Assembly: GCA_903879705.1 (NCBI GenBank)
Contig: CAIRMO010000043.1
Location: 1 to 46,591 of the forward strand
Length of the DNA stretch: 46,591 nt
Direction of reading: 5' to 3'
Origin: an uncultured Candidatus Competibacteraceae bacterium
Lineage (GTDB): Bacteria; Pseudomonadota; Gammaproteobacteria; Competibacterales; Competibacteraceae
In this document: positions 39,731 through 46,591 of the stretch, piece after piece
Layout of the letters: every line of letters starts with the position of its first letter
Position numbering within the stretch: the stretch's first letter is position 1
The notes under the pieces: model-generated
What the model saw: the letters and a program-made list of their open reading frames with translations, nothing else
Told to the model about the DNA's origin: nothing
Databases searched by the model: none
Position numbers and translations under genes: made by a program

Positions 39731-40062
39731 AACGGGCGCTACCGCCCCTTCCAGCGCCTTGCAGAAGGTTTCGCGCCACCGGTCGAGAACCGTTGCCACT
39801 GCCGCCAGTTCGCTGTCCCAGGCGTCTACGGCCCGCTGGGCGGAACCGGTTCGCAACGCGGTTCCATAACGCCACCAGGCATCAAGGGAGCCTGGATCGG
39901 CGTGGAACAATCCCCAACCCATAAACCGCCGCCGCAGTTGCAGCCTATCTTCCCGGCAGACGTTGCTTGTCGGAATTGAGCAGCAACACCGGGGTTTGAC
40001 GGGCCAGGACTGATTTGCCGTAGATCGCGAAACCCGGCAATGTCGAACGCAGTAACCCGCAT
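39731..40062 (-). pseudogene. recF: Remnant of recF
   Basis: 50 bp after dnaN, the expected recF position, an ATG at 40062 opens MRVTAFDIAGFRDLRQIS, matching the RecF N-terminus. The ATP-binding P-loop region that should follow (about 80 residues) is missing. Then ARQTPVLLLNSDKQRLPGR reads like the RecF LINSD..RL segment in another frame, and after one further frame change RRRFMGWGLFHADPGSLDAW and RAVDAWDSELA match the RecF WGLFHVEP..L..WRRY and AWDxELA segments. The gene is thus internally deleted, frameshifted and cut short at the PIN fragment. The RecF loading function for gap repair would be absent unless encoded elsewhere. Confidence 0.7.
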
Positions 40063-40112
40063 TCCGGTTTCAGCGTCCTGATTTCCAAGCGCTCATCGCC
40101 CAATAACGGCTT

Positions 40113-41213
40113 TCACAGCCGCATTGGCATGATGACGTGTTTGCTGGCACCGCCCTCGGCCTCCTCGATCAGGCAACTGCTGGAAGCATCGGAGAACGAC
40201 AGCTTGGCCATCTCGCCGCCCAGCGCCCCCAGGGCATCGAGCATGTACGTCACGTTGAAACCGATCTCCATCGGCCCACCCGTGTAGTTGATTTCCATCT
40301 CTTCCTCGGCCTCTTCCTGGTTGGAGTTTTTAGCCTGGGTGCGCAGAATCCAGTCTTCCAGTTGCAGGCGGACGCCTTGGCTCTTGTCGTTGAGAACGAT
40401 GCCGGTGCGAGCCAGGGCGCTCCGCAGCAACATCCGGTCGGCGATGAGTACCCGGCCACCATCACGCGGAATGACCCGCTGATAGTCGGGGAACTTGCCG
40501 TCAATCAGTTTGGAGGTGAAGCGGATGTCGCCCAGGGTCAGCCGGATATGGTTCGAGCTGAGCGCCAGCACTGCCTCGGTGTCGTTGTCGGCCAGCAGCC
40601 GCATCAGCTCCATCACCCCCTTGCGTGGCACGATGACCTGGCGCGATTCGGCAACCTCGGCTTCGGTGGGCAACTCCTGGAACGCCAGCCGGTGACCGTC
40701 AGTGGCGACCAGCCGCACGAGGCCGGAACTGACCTCCAGCAAGAGACCGTTGAGGTAATAGCGCACATCCTGCTGGGCCATCGCAAAGTGGGTGCGCTCA
40801 ATCATGCTGCGCAATGCGCCTTGTGGCAGACGAATCTCGCTTTCCAGCGGCAGATTTTCCAAGGTGGGAAAGTCGCTGGCCGGCAGGGTGGCGAGGGTGA
40901 AGCGGCTCCGTCCGCAGCGCACGGTGGTTTTATCGCCATCCGTCGTTAGCGTCACCGTGGTTTCTTCCGGCAGCGCACGCAGGATGTCGTGCAACCGGCG
41001 GGCGGGAAGGGTGATGGCACCGGGAGTTTCCGCCGGCAGCTCAGCCCGGGCGCACAGTTCGACTTCAAGGTCGGTAGCGGTCAGGGTCAGCGTCTGCTCG
41101 GTAGCGGTTATCAGCACGTTGGTCAGGATCGGCAGCGTTTGCCGGCGCTCGACTGCGCCGATCACCGATTGCAGCGGTTTGAGCAGATGCTCGCGCTTGG
41201 CTTCCAGTTTCAT
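40113..41213 (-). CDS. dnaN: DNA polymerase III beta sliding clamp
   Basis: 366 residues, the ring-shaped clamp that tethers polymerase III. It begins MKLEAKREHLLKPLQSVIGA, includes LPILTNVLI and the three clamp-fold repeats (RSRFTLATLPASDFP, DIRFTSKLIDGKFPDYQRVI), and ends with the family C-terminal VIMPMRL. Length is standard. The ATG at 41213 is chosen over a TTG one codon upstream because GGAG lies eight bases before it. It appears fully intact, in contrast to both neighbours. Confidence 0.97.
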   Translation of the reverse strand: MKLEAKREHLLKPLQSVIGAVERRQTLPILTNVLITATEQTLTLTATDLEVELCARAELPAETPGAITLPARRLHDILRALPEETTVTLTTDGDKTTVRCGRSRFTLATLPASDFPTLENLPLESEIRLPQGALRSMIERTHFAMAQQDVRYYLNGLLLEVSSGLVRLVATDGHRLAFQELPTEAEVAESRQVIVPRKGVMELMRLLADNDTEAVLALSSNHIRLTLGDIRFTSKLIDGKFPDYQRVIPRDGGRVLIADRMLLRSALARTGIVLNDKSQGVRLQLEDWILRTQAKNSNQEEAEEEMEINYTGGPMEIGFNVTYMLDALGALGGEMAKLSFSDASSSCLIEEAEGGASKHVIMPMRL

Positions 41214-41307
41214 CAAAAATCTCCGGATGGGTTTACAGGTCCCCGGTTTCGATCCGGGGCGGCCAAATCCCGACTAAAGTCAGGGATCATTGAAAATTAT
41301 CTTTAAT

Positions 41308-41886
41308 CTAGCCGACCTGGGCTTCGGGATTGCGCTCGCGCAGGACGTTGCCGACTGCATGGATCAGATGGGTTTTGCCCAGCCCGGTGCCGCCATAAAT
41401 AAACAGCGGGTTGTAGGCTTTGCCAGGATTCTGGGCGACGTGCAGGCAGGCGGCGCGGGCAATCTGGTTGGAGTTGCCTTGAACGGAGGTAGCGAACGTG
41501 AAGTCGAGATTGAGCGCGCCGCTTTTCAGTAGTTCGCCAGATTTGGATTCGGACGCCGATTCACGGTGGGGTGCCGGATCGGGCGGGCTTTTGTCCAGTG
41601 CGAGATCGGCGGCGCTGCCGATTTCCAGCATGACCTGCGGCGCTTGGCCGGGCCGTAATTCCGCCAGCGCGGCTTCTATTTGAGCCAGATGGTGCTTTTT
41701 GACCCAGTTCAGCACAAAGCGGTTAGGGGCGAGCAAATGCAGGACCCCGGCCTTTTCCTGGGCGTGGAGGGGCCGGATCCAGGTACTCAACTGGGCGTGG
41801 AGGGGCCGGATCCAGGTACTCAACTGGGGTTCGGACAATTCGCGTTCCAGGCAGACCTGGCAGGCTTTCCACAGGGCATGATCCAC
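41308..41886 (-). pseudogene. dnaA: Truncated dnaA: domains I-II and start of the AAA+ domain only
   Basis: 192 residues. Domain I ([20 protein letters not shown], and [20 protein letters not shown]) is recognisable, then a linker, then the start of the AAA+ domain: [20 protein letters not shown] and Walker [17 protein letters not shown] (~165-180). A stop replaces the Tyr codon expected after NPEAQVG; Walker B, the sensor motifs, the arginine finger and the DNA-binding domain IV are absent. Only 94 bp, non-homologous, separate this stop from dnaN, so about 270-290 codons were lost. The product could not bind DnaA boxes or initiate at oriC by the known mechanism. An assembly artefact is the alternative. 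Confidence 0.85.
41760..41825. repeat. In-frame 33-bp tandem duplication inside dnaA
   Basis: A 33-bp unit lies twice head to tail (41760-41792 and 41793-41825), identical by eye. It encodes [11 protein letters not shown] twice (residues 22-32 and 33-43) within the domain I helix used for DnaA-DnaA and DnaB contacts. It adds 11 residues without breaking the frame. Confidence 0.9.
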
Positions 41887-41944
41887 ACCCGTTCCTCGGC
41901 TGATGATGTTGGCGAAAGGCGCAGTTTAGTCACCCGCCGATCAC

Positions 41945-41953
41945 TTATCCACA
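41945..41953 (+). promoter_or_regulatory. Consensus DnaA box
   Basis: TTATCCACA is a perfect 9-mer DnaA box in the ~185-bp gap between the divergent dnaA and rpmH genes. Only one perfect box is seen by eye here, fewer than a usual oriC cluster, so it more likely belongs to dnaA/rpmH autoregulation or a weak relic origin. Confidence 0.6.
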
Positions 41954-42072
41954 GGTAGCCATCGGCGCGACGCTTGCAAATCCGGCCCTGAATCAGTAGT
42001 TTTCTCCTTTTCGTCAAAACGGCCTGCCGGCCGCATTCTATTTGTTCCGAGTCATCCCCTAAGGAATCAGCC

Positions 42073-42207
42073 ATGAAGCGCACTTTTCAACCCAGCATCA
42101 TTCATCGTAAGCGCACCCACGGCTTTCGCACCCGTATGGCCACCAAAAGCGGCCGGCTGGTGATTAAAGCCCGCCGCGCCAAGGGCCGTGTCCGGCTCGC
42201 GCCCTGA
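42073..42207 (+). CDS. rpmH: 50S ribosomal protein L34
   Basis: 44 residues, [20 protein letters not shown] and onward to the basic end GRVRLAP; the complete standard L34. It starts the usual rpmH-rnpA-yidD-yidC-mnmE run. AAGGA lies nine bases before the ATG. Four bases separate its stop from rnpA. Confidence 0.97.
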   Translation: MKRTFQPSIIHRKRTHGFRTRMATKSGRLVIKARRAKGRVRLAP

Positions 42208-42210
42208 ACC

Positions 42211-42576
42211 ATGATCAGCGGCGCGTCGTTTCCGCGCCGCGTCCGGCTGACTGGCCGCAACGCCTTCGCCGACGTGTTCGCCCAACCCATCAAGTCCAGC
42301 GACCGTTATTTCACCGTGCTGGCCCGCCCCAACGCTTTGCCCTATCCCCGCCTCGGTCTGGCTATTTCTCGCAAGGTTTCCCGATCTGCCGTTGTCCGCA
42401 ATCGGATCAAGCGGGTGGCGCGGGAGAGCTTCCGCCAGCATCAGCCGCGGCTGGGCGGGCTGGATTGCGTGGTGATGGGACGGACAGGCATCACTGCCTT
42501 GCAGGACAATGCGGTGCTGTTCGCGGCGCTGCACCGGCACTGGCAAAAGCTGGCGCGGTCATGCGCACCGTCCTGA
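42211..42576 (+). CDS. rnpA: Ribonuclease P protein component
   Basis: 121 residues, the basic protein cofactor of RNase P, which matures tRNA 5' ends. The signature stretch is [20 protein letters not shown] then [10 protein letters not shown]-terminal [15 protein letters not shown] and the central strand pair are typical. Its end overlaps yidD by 16 bp. Confidence 0.95.
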   Translation: MISGASFPRRVRLTGRNAFADVFAQPIKSSDRYFTVLARPNALPYPRLGLAISRKVSRSAVVRNRIKRVARESFRQHQPRLGGLDCVVMGRTGITALQDNAVLFAALHRHWQKLARSCAPS

Positions 42577-42791
42577 TCGCGCTGATCCGCCTTTACCAGT
42601 GGTTGATTAGCCCATGGCTGGGCAACCACTGCCGGTTTTATCCGAGTTGCTCCGAATACGCCCGCCAGGCCATTGAACGTTATGGCGTCTGGCGCGGCGT
42701 CTGGCTGGCGATCCGCCGCCTGCTGTGCTGTCATCCCTGGCATCCTGGCGGTATCGACCCTGTTCCCGAACTTCCCCCGAAGGACCGTTGA
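42561..42791 (+). CDS. yidD: Membrane protein insertion efficiency factor YidD
   Basis: 76 residues. It holds the family signature [34 protein letters not shown] and [13 protein letters not shown], with three conserved cysteines. An amphipathic N-terminal helix places it at the inner membrane. The start at 42561 lies inside the rnpA end, and its stop shares one base with the yidC start, so translation is coupled. Confidence 0.96.
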   Translation: MRTVLIALIRLYQWLISPWLGNHCRFYPSCSEYARQAIERYGVWRGVWLAIRRLLCCHPWHPGGIDPVPELPPKDR

Positions 42792-44548
42792 TGGAAAACC
42801 AACGCTTGTTGCTGTTCGCTGCTCTGGTGTTTGTGCTGTTTCTGTTCTGGCAGAACTGGCTGGAGTTTCAGGCTAAAAAATATCCGCCGCTGGCCTCGCC
42901 GGTAGCGATTTTGCCCACGGGCTCCACGCCCAGCCAGCCGGCGCTCATTCCGGGCCAGGATGTACCGACGGCTGCGCCAGCGGTGAGCGCCGGTCCGCAA
43001 GCCCTGGGTGGCGGCCAGCGGCTGCGGGTGGTCACCGACCTGTTTGAGGTCGAGATTGACACGGTAGGCGGCGATCTGCGCCAGGTCGGCCTGCGGACCT
43101 ATCCCGAATCGATTCAGCAGCGCGATCAGCCGTTCCAGTTGCTGCGGGATCATGGCGCCGAGATTTTCATTGCCCAATCCGGGCTGCTAGAGCGCAATAA
43201 GGGTCCGGCACCCAACCATTACGCGCTGTTCAGCACGGAACAGAGCGAGTACCGGCTGGCTGATGGACAAGACACGCTGGAGGTGCGGCTGAACTGGTCT
43301 GACCCGTCCGGGGTGAAGGTCGCCAAAATTTACACCTTCCGGCGAGGCCGCTTTCTGGTGGAACTAAACCAGCGGGTTGAGAACGGCAGCGCCGGCGACT
43401 GGCAGGGCAGCCAGTATCGACAGTTTCAGCGCACCCCGCCCAAGACCAGCAACAGTTATTTTGGTGGCGGCGTGGTGACTTATACCGGTGGGGTGATTTC
43501 CACGCCGGAGCAGCGCTACGAGAAAATTTCCTTCGATAACATCGCCAAAAAGGAACTGGATCAGACCGTCAAGGGTGGCTGGATCGCTATGATTCAGCAT
43601 TATTTTCTCAGCGCGTGGATCCCGGGAGCGGGCGAAACTGACCAGTTTTACACCCGGGTGGTAGGTGGGAATCGCTATGTGCTGGGCATGACCGGCGCGG
43701 AGCAAACGGTGCCGGCTGGCGCGAGCGGTGATTTCCGCACTGGGTTGTACGTCGGGCCGAAACTGGCGGATGTGTTGGACAAAGTCGCGCCCAACCTGCA
43801 TTTGACGGTGGACTATGGGGTGCTAACCATTATTGCCGAGCCGCTGTTCTGGTTACTTAAGGCGATTCACGCCATTATCGGCAACTGGGGCTGGGCGATT
43901 ATTTTTCTGACTATTCTCATCAAGCTGGCGTTCTACAAGCTGTCGGAAACCAGTTACCGGTCGATGGCTAATATGCGGCGGCTGGCTCCGGAATTGAGCC
44001 GGCTGAAGGAGATATACGGTGACGACAAGCAGAAAATGAACGAAGCGATGATGGGCCTGTACAAGAAGGAAAAGGTCAATCCGCTGGGCGGTTGTCTGCC
44101 GATTCTGGTGCAAATTCCAGTGTTCATCGCATTGTATTGGGTGCTGGTGGAGAGTGTGCAGTTGCGGCAAGCGCCGTTCATGTTGTGGATTTATGATATG
44201 GCGATTCCTGACCCGTATTATGTGCTGCCGCTGATTATGGGTGTCACCATGTTTGTCCAGCAAAAGCTGAGTCCAGCGCCGCCCGATCCGATTCAGGCTA
44301 AGGTGATGATGGCACTGCCGGTGGTCTTCACCTTTATGTTCCTGTGGTTCCCGGCGGGACTGGTGCTTTATTGGGTGGTGAATAACATGCTGTCGATTGC
44401 CCAGCAGTATGTTATTACAAAACGGGTTGAAGCAGGTATCGATGTTCCCGCCAAAAGCGGCAGCGGTTTTTTAGCCAAACAGGTCGGAAAACTGGTGGAT
44501 TTTGTGAAGAAGCAACTCTCTCCACCGCCTCGGCGCAAAGGCAAGTAA
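42791..44548 (+). CDS. yidC: Membrane protein insertase YidC
   Basis: 585 residues, the inner-membrane insertase. An N-terminal helix (LLLFAALVFVLFLFWQNWLE) is followed by the large periplasmic beta domain and the conserved five-helix core: GNWGWAIIFLTILIKLAFY, KEKVNPLGGCLPILVQIPVF, FIALYWVLVESVQLRQAPF, and PAGLVLYWVVNNMLSIAQQY. A basic C-terminal tail (PPPRRKGK) fits the cytoplasmic end. Length matches Gram-negative YidC (~550-590). Confidence 0.97.
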   Translation: MENQRLLLFAALVFVLFLFWQNWLEFQAKKYPPLASPVAILPTGSTPSQPALIPGQDVPTAAPAVSAGPQALGGGQRLRVVTDLFEVEIDTVGGDLRQVGLRTYPESIQQRDQPFQLLRDHGAEIFIAQSGLLERNKGPAPNHYALFSTEQSEYRLADGQDTLEVRLNWSDPSGVKVAKIYTFRRGRFLVELNQRVENGSAGDWQGSQYRQFQRTPPKTSNSYFGGGVVTYTGGVISTPEQRYEKISFDNIAKKELDQTVKGGWIAMIQHYFLSAWIPGAGETDQFYTRVVGGNRYVLGMTGAEQTVPAGASGDFRTGLYVGPKLADVLDKVAPNLHLTVDYGVLTIIAEPLFWLLKAIHAIIGNWGWAIIFLTILIKLAFYKLSETSYRSMANMRRLAPELSRLKEIYGDDKQKMNEAMMGLYKKEKVNPLGGCLPILVQIPVFIALYWVLVESVQLRQAPFMLWIYDMAIPDPYYVLPLIMGVTMFVQQKLSPAPPDPIQAKVMMALPVVFTFMFLWFPAGLVLYWVVNNMLSIAQQYVITKRVEAGIDVPAKSGSGFLAKQVGKLVDFVKKQLSPPPRRKGK

Positions 44549-44611
44549 TTCAGGGCATAGGACCGGTTGTCCGTCGATTTAGCTGATGGGTAGCCGCGCT
44601 TCTTTATTCTG

Positions 44612-45961
44612 ATGGACACGGATTCTGATACTATCGCTGCTATCGCCACTCCACCCGGACGCGGTGGAGTTGGCATTGTGCGAGTGTCCGGGCCACTCAG
44701 CGCTACAATTGCCGAAGCGATCTGCGGCGTTCTCCCCTCTCCCCGTCAAGCGGCATTCCGCCGATTCCGTGCTAGCAATGGCGAAATCCTTGATCAAGGG
44801 ATTGTGCTGTATTTCTCTGCCCCCTACTCCTTTACTGGTGAGGACGTGCTGGAATTGCACGGCCACGGCAGTCCTGTCGTTATGGATTTACTGCTCAAGC
44901 GGGTTGCCGAACTGGGGGCGCGACTGGCTCGGTCTGGTGAATTTTCCGAACGCGCTTTTCTTAACGACAAGCTGGATCTGGCTCAAGCCGAGGCGGTCGC
45001 GGATTTAATTGCCTGTACCACGGCGGAAGCCGCTCGCGCTGCCCTGCATTCCCTGCAAGGCGTTTTTTCACAACGGATTCATGCTCTGGTTGAGACGTTG
45101 ATTGAACTCAGGCTGTATGTCGAGGCTGCGATTGATTTCCCGGAAGAAGAAATTGATTTTCTGGCGGATGGCGTAATTGCTGCGCGTTTGCGAGGGTTGC
45201 GGGATCAATTGACTGCTTTACAAACAGCCGCCGGCCAAGGCCGGTTATTGCGCGATGGGATGACCGTGGTAATTGCTGGACGGCCTAATGCCGGAAAATC
45301 GAGTTTGCTAAATCAACTGGCCGGGCGGGAGACCGCCATTGTCACCGAAATTGCTGGCACTACTCGTGACATTTTGCGTGAGCATATCAGCATTGATGGA
45401 ATGCCGCTGCATGTCATTGATACGGCTGGCCTGCATGACAGCTCTGATCCGATAGAACGGGAGGGAGTACGTCGCGCCTGGGTGGAAATTGGCAATGCTG
45501 ACCGGATTTTGTTGCTGGTGGACGACCGGGGTGGGTTGACGCCCGAGGATCAGGAGTTGCGGGAACAGTTGCCTGTTACAACCGGAGTGACGGTAATTCA
45601 TAACAAGATTGATTTAACCGGGCGGGATCCGGTGGTGAAAACAGCCGCTGGGAGCCATACTGTGTGGCTGTCGGCAAAAACCGGCGCGGGATTGGAGTTA
45701 TTGCGCGAACATTTGAAAAACTGCATGGGTTATCACAGTGGCGATGGGGGAGTTTTTATGGCTCGCCGCCGCCATTTGGATGCTTTAACGCGGGCAGCGG
45801 AGGCATTAGCAGCGGCGGCCGAACAATTGGCGATCTGCGCCGGAGAATTAGTGGCGGAAGAGTTGCGTGAGGCGCAGAACGCACTTTCAGAAATTACCGG
45901 GGAATTTAGCAACGAGGATTTGTTGGAACGGATCTTTGGCAGCTTTTGTATTGGAAAGTGA
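44612..45961 (+). CDS. mnmE: tRNA modification GTPase MnmE (TrmE)
   Basis: 449 residues; with MnmG it installs the cmnm5 group at wobble U34 of some tRNAs. An N-terminal tetrahydrofolate-binding domain ([20 protein letters not shown]) is followed by a helical domain and an inserted G domain: P-loop [35 protein letters not shown]. The C-terminal FGSFCIGK bears the conserved Cys. The start has no rival nearby. The gene precedes a repeat and converges with the rRNA operon. Confidence 0.97.
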   Translation: MDTDSDTIAAIATPPGRGGVGIVRVSGPLSATIAEAICGVLPSPRQAAFRRFRASNGEILDQGIVLYFSAPYSFTGEDVLELHGHGSPVVMDLLLKRVAELGARLARSGEFSERAFLNDKLDLAQAEAVADLIACTTAEAARAALHSLQGVFSQRIHALVETLIELRLYVEAAIDFPEEEIDFLADGVIAARLRGLRDQLTALQTAAGQGRLLRDGMTVVIAGRPNAGKSSLLNQLAGRETAIVTEIAGTTRDILREHISIDGMPLHVIDTAGLHDSSDPIEREGVRRAWVEIGNADRILLLVDDRGGLTPEDQELREQLPVTTGVTVIHNKIDLTGRDPVVKTAAGSHTVWLSAKTGAGLELLREHLKNCMGYHSGDGGVFMARRRHLDALTRAAEALAAAAEQLAICAGELVAEELREAQNALSEITGEFSNEDLLERIFGSFCIGK

Positions 45962-46038
45962 AGTCACTTTGTAACCATTTACTCCCCTCGCCCACTTGTT
46001 GGGAGAGGAAACTAAACGCTTACCTTTCGCCCATTGTT

Positions 46039-46164
46039 CCTTCTTCTAAATTTTTCTGTGATCCGACCCTCAAGCCGGGAAGTACACGGTGCTTGAATTA
46101 GCTATATCAATCGGTTGAAAAAGCCTGATGGTCGGGCTGACCTCGCGATCCACCGTTATCACAG
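46039..46164 (-). mobile_element. MITE-like element, diverged copy F
   Basis: The left end CCTTCTTCTAAATTTTTCTG matches the family repeat; the right end keeps only TATCACAGA. On the minus strand its middle can be aligned loosely with copies C and E. It lies between mnmE and the rRNA terminator. Confidence 0.55.
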
Positions 46165-46185
46165 ACTCAATGCATTTTTTCTGGG

Positions 46186-46223
46186 TAAAAAAAACCCAAC
46201 CTTCGAAAGCAGAGGTTGGGTTT
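46186..46223 (-). terminator. Rho-independent terminator of the rRNA operon
   Basis: AAACCCAACCT (46192-46202) and AGGTTGGGTTT (46213-46223) pair perfectly around a 10-base loop; on the minus strand the hairpin is followed by a run of T. It lies just past the 5S gene. Confidence 0.9.
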
Positions 46224-46233
46224 GGAATTAAAA

Positions 46234-46349
46234 CCTTGGCGGTGACCTACTTTAGCATGAGTACTCTCACACGATCATTGGCGCGGTGCGGTTTCACGGT
46301 CGAGTTCGGGAAGGGGTCGAGTGGTTCCCGCACGCGAAAGCCGCCAAGG
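46234..46349 (-). rRNA. rrf: 5S ribosomal RNA
   Basis: On the minus strand the gene opens CTTGGCGGCTTTCGCGTGCG and closes CACCGCCAAGG, with the conserved CCACTCGACCCCTTCCCGAA and AGAGTACTCATGC inner segments. End stems pair (CTTGGCGG / CCGCCAAG). Length ~116 nt. Ends are set by the closing stem and could shift by a base or two. Confidence 0.95.
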
Positions 46350-46433
46350 GAGAAAGGGGTAGACAGTGCGATACAATGAGTCTGGGGTATGGCGAGAAAG
46401 ACAGAATTACTGACCCAGGGTTTGGGTGTTAGC

Positions 46434-46591
46434 GGGTCAAGCCGCACGGCTGATTAGTACGGGTCGGCTGCACGCATCGCTGCGCGTCCACCGCCGCGCC
46501 TATCGACGTGGTGGTCTACCACGAACCTTCAGGAGTCTCAAGGACTCGGGAGCGCTTATCTTGGGGGGGGCTTCCCGCTTAGATGCTTTCA
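46434..46591 (-). rRNA. rrl: 23S ribosomal RNA, 3' end (partial)
   Basis: On the minus strand the segment from TGAAAGCATCTAAGCGGGAA through GGTTCGTGGTAGACCACCAC to GTACTAATCAGCCGTGCGGC matches the conserved 3' portion of 23S rRNA. The gene runs off the window; the 3' end near 46434 is approximate. About 80 bp of spacer separates it from 5S. Confidence 0.95.

Noticed and set aside
41236..41280. A tRNA-like GGTTTCGATCCGGGG segment between dnaA and dnaN
   Set aside because: It resembles a T-arm but there is no acceptor stem, anticodon arm or D-arm around it; it is a simple GC hairpin.

Overview
This window looks like the chromosome of a GC-rich gammaproteobacterium. The signs are the order rpmH-rnpA-yidD-yidC-mnmE next to dnaA/dnaN/gyrB, a fused CysNC, proteobacterial Orn, RsgA, Der and Prc, a type I glutamine synthetase with its adenylylation tyrosine motif, and Tat- and TRAP-type exported proteins. 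The family Competibacteraceae or a relative is possible, but that is a guess from overall character.

Layout. Positions 1-660 hold a decayed insertion-sequence derivative with about 90-bp inverted arms. Next come an FHA-domain protein, orn and rsgA. From about 5.0 to 7.6 kb the DNA turns AT-rich and holds a cluster of integron gene cassettes, all read on the minus strand: three attC-like sites, a PIN toxin with a small partner, a small antitoxin-like protein, a membrane-anchored pilin-like protein and two frameshifted cassette genes. No integrase is present. From 7.9 to 24.9 kb is an ordinary backbone: leuB-asd, an SDR enzyme, a thioesterase, hemB, a DedA protein, a two-kinase/one-regulator operon, der, an EAL-HDOD protein coupled to a CheZ-like protein, glnA, a small metallopeptidase locus between two hairpin repeats, and a YejF-type ABC ATPase. 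From 25 to 34.6 kb are cysD-cysNC, a TRAP solute receptor, a KtrA-like protein, a NYN-domain protein, prc and an ATPase. The last third holds a Sel1-repeat protein, gyrB, an alcohol dehydrogenase, a wrecked recF, dnaN, a truncated dnaA, then rpmH-rnpA-yidD-yidC-mnmE and the end of an rRNA operon (5S and the 3' part of 23S, minus strand).

The most unusual observation is at the replication-initiation locus. dnaN and gyrB are intact, but the dnaA reading frame stops just after its Walker A motif and carries an in-frame 33-bp tandem duplication in domain I. recF survives only as N-terminal and middle fragments that run into the C-terminal part of a PIN-domain gene. Either this lineage starts replication with a DnaA encoded elsewhere, or the assembly has collapsed here.

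Other points of interest are a dispersed element of about 143 bp with 19-22 bp terminal inverted repeats (two full copies plus four truncated or diverged ones), the cassette cluster, the EAL-HDOD/CheZ-like pair, a second histidine kinase that has lost its N-box asparagine, and a lethal-factor-like metallopeptidase paired with a frameshifted small gene.
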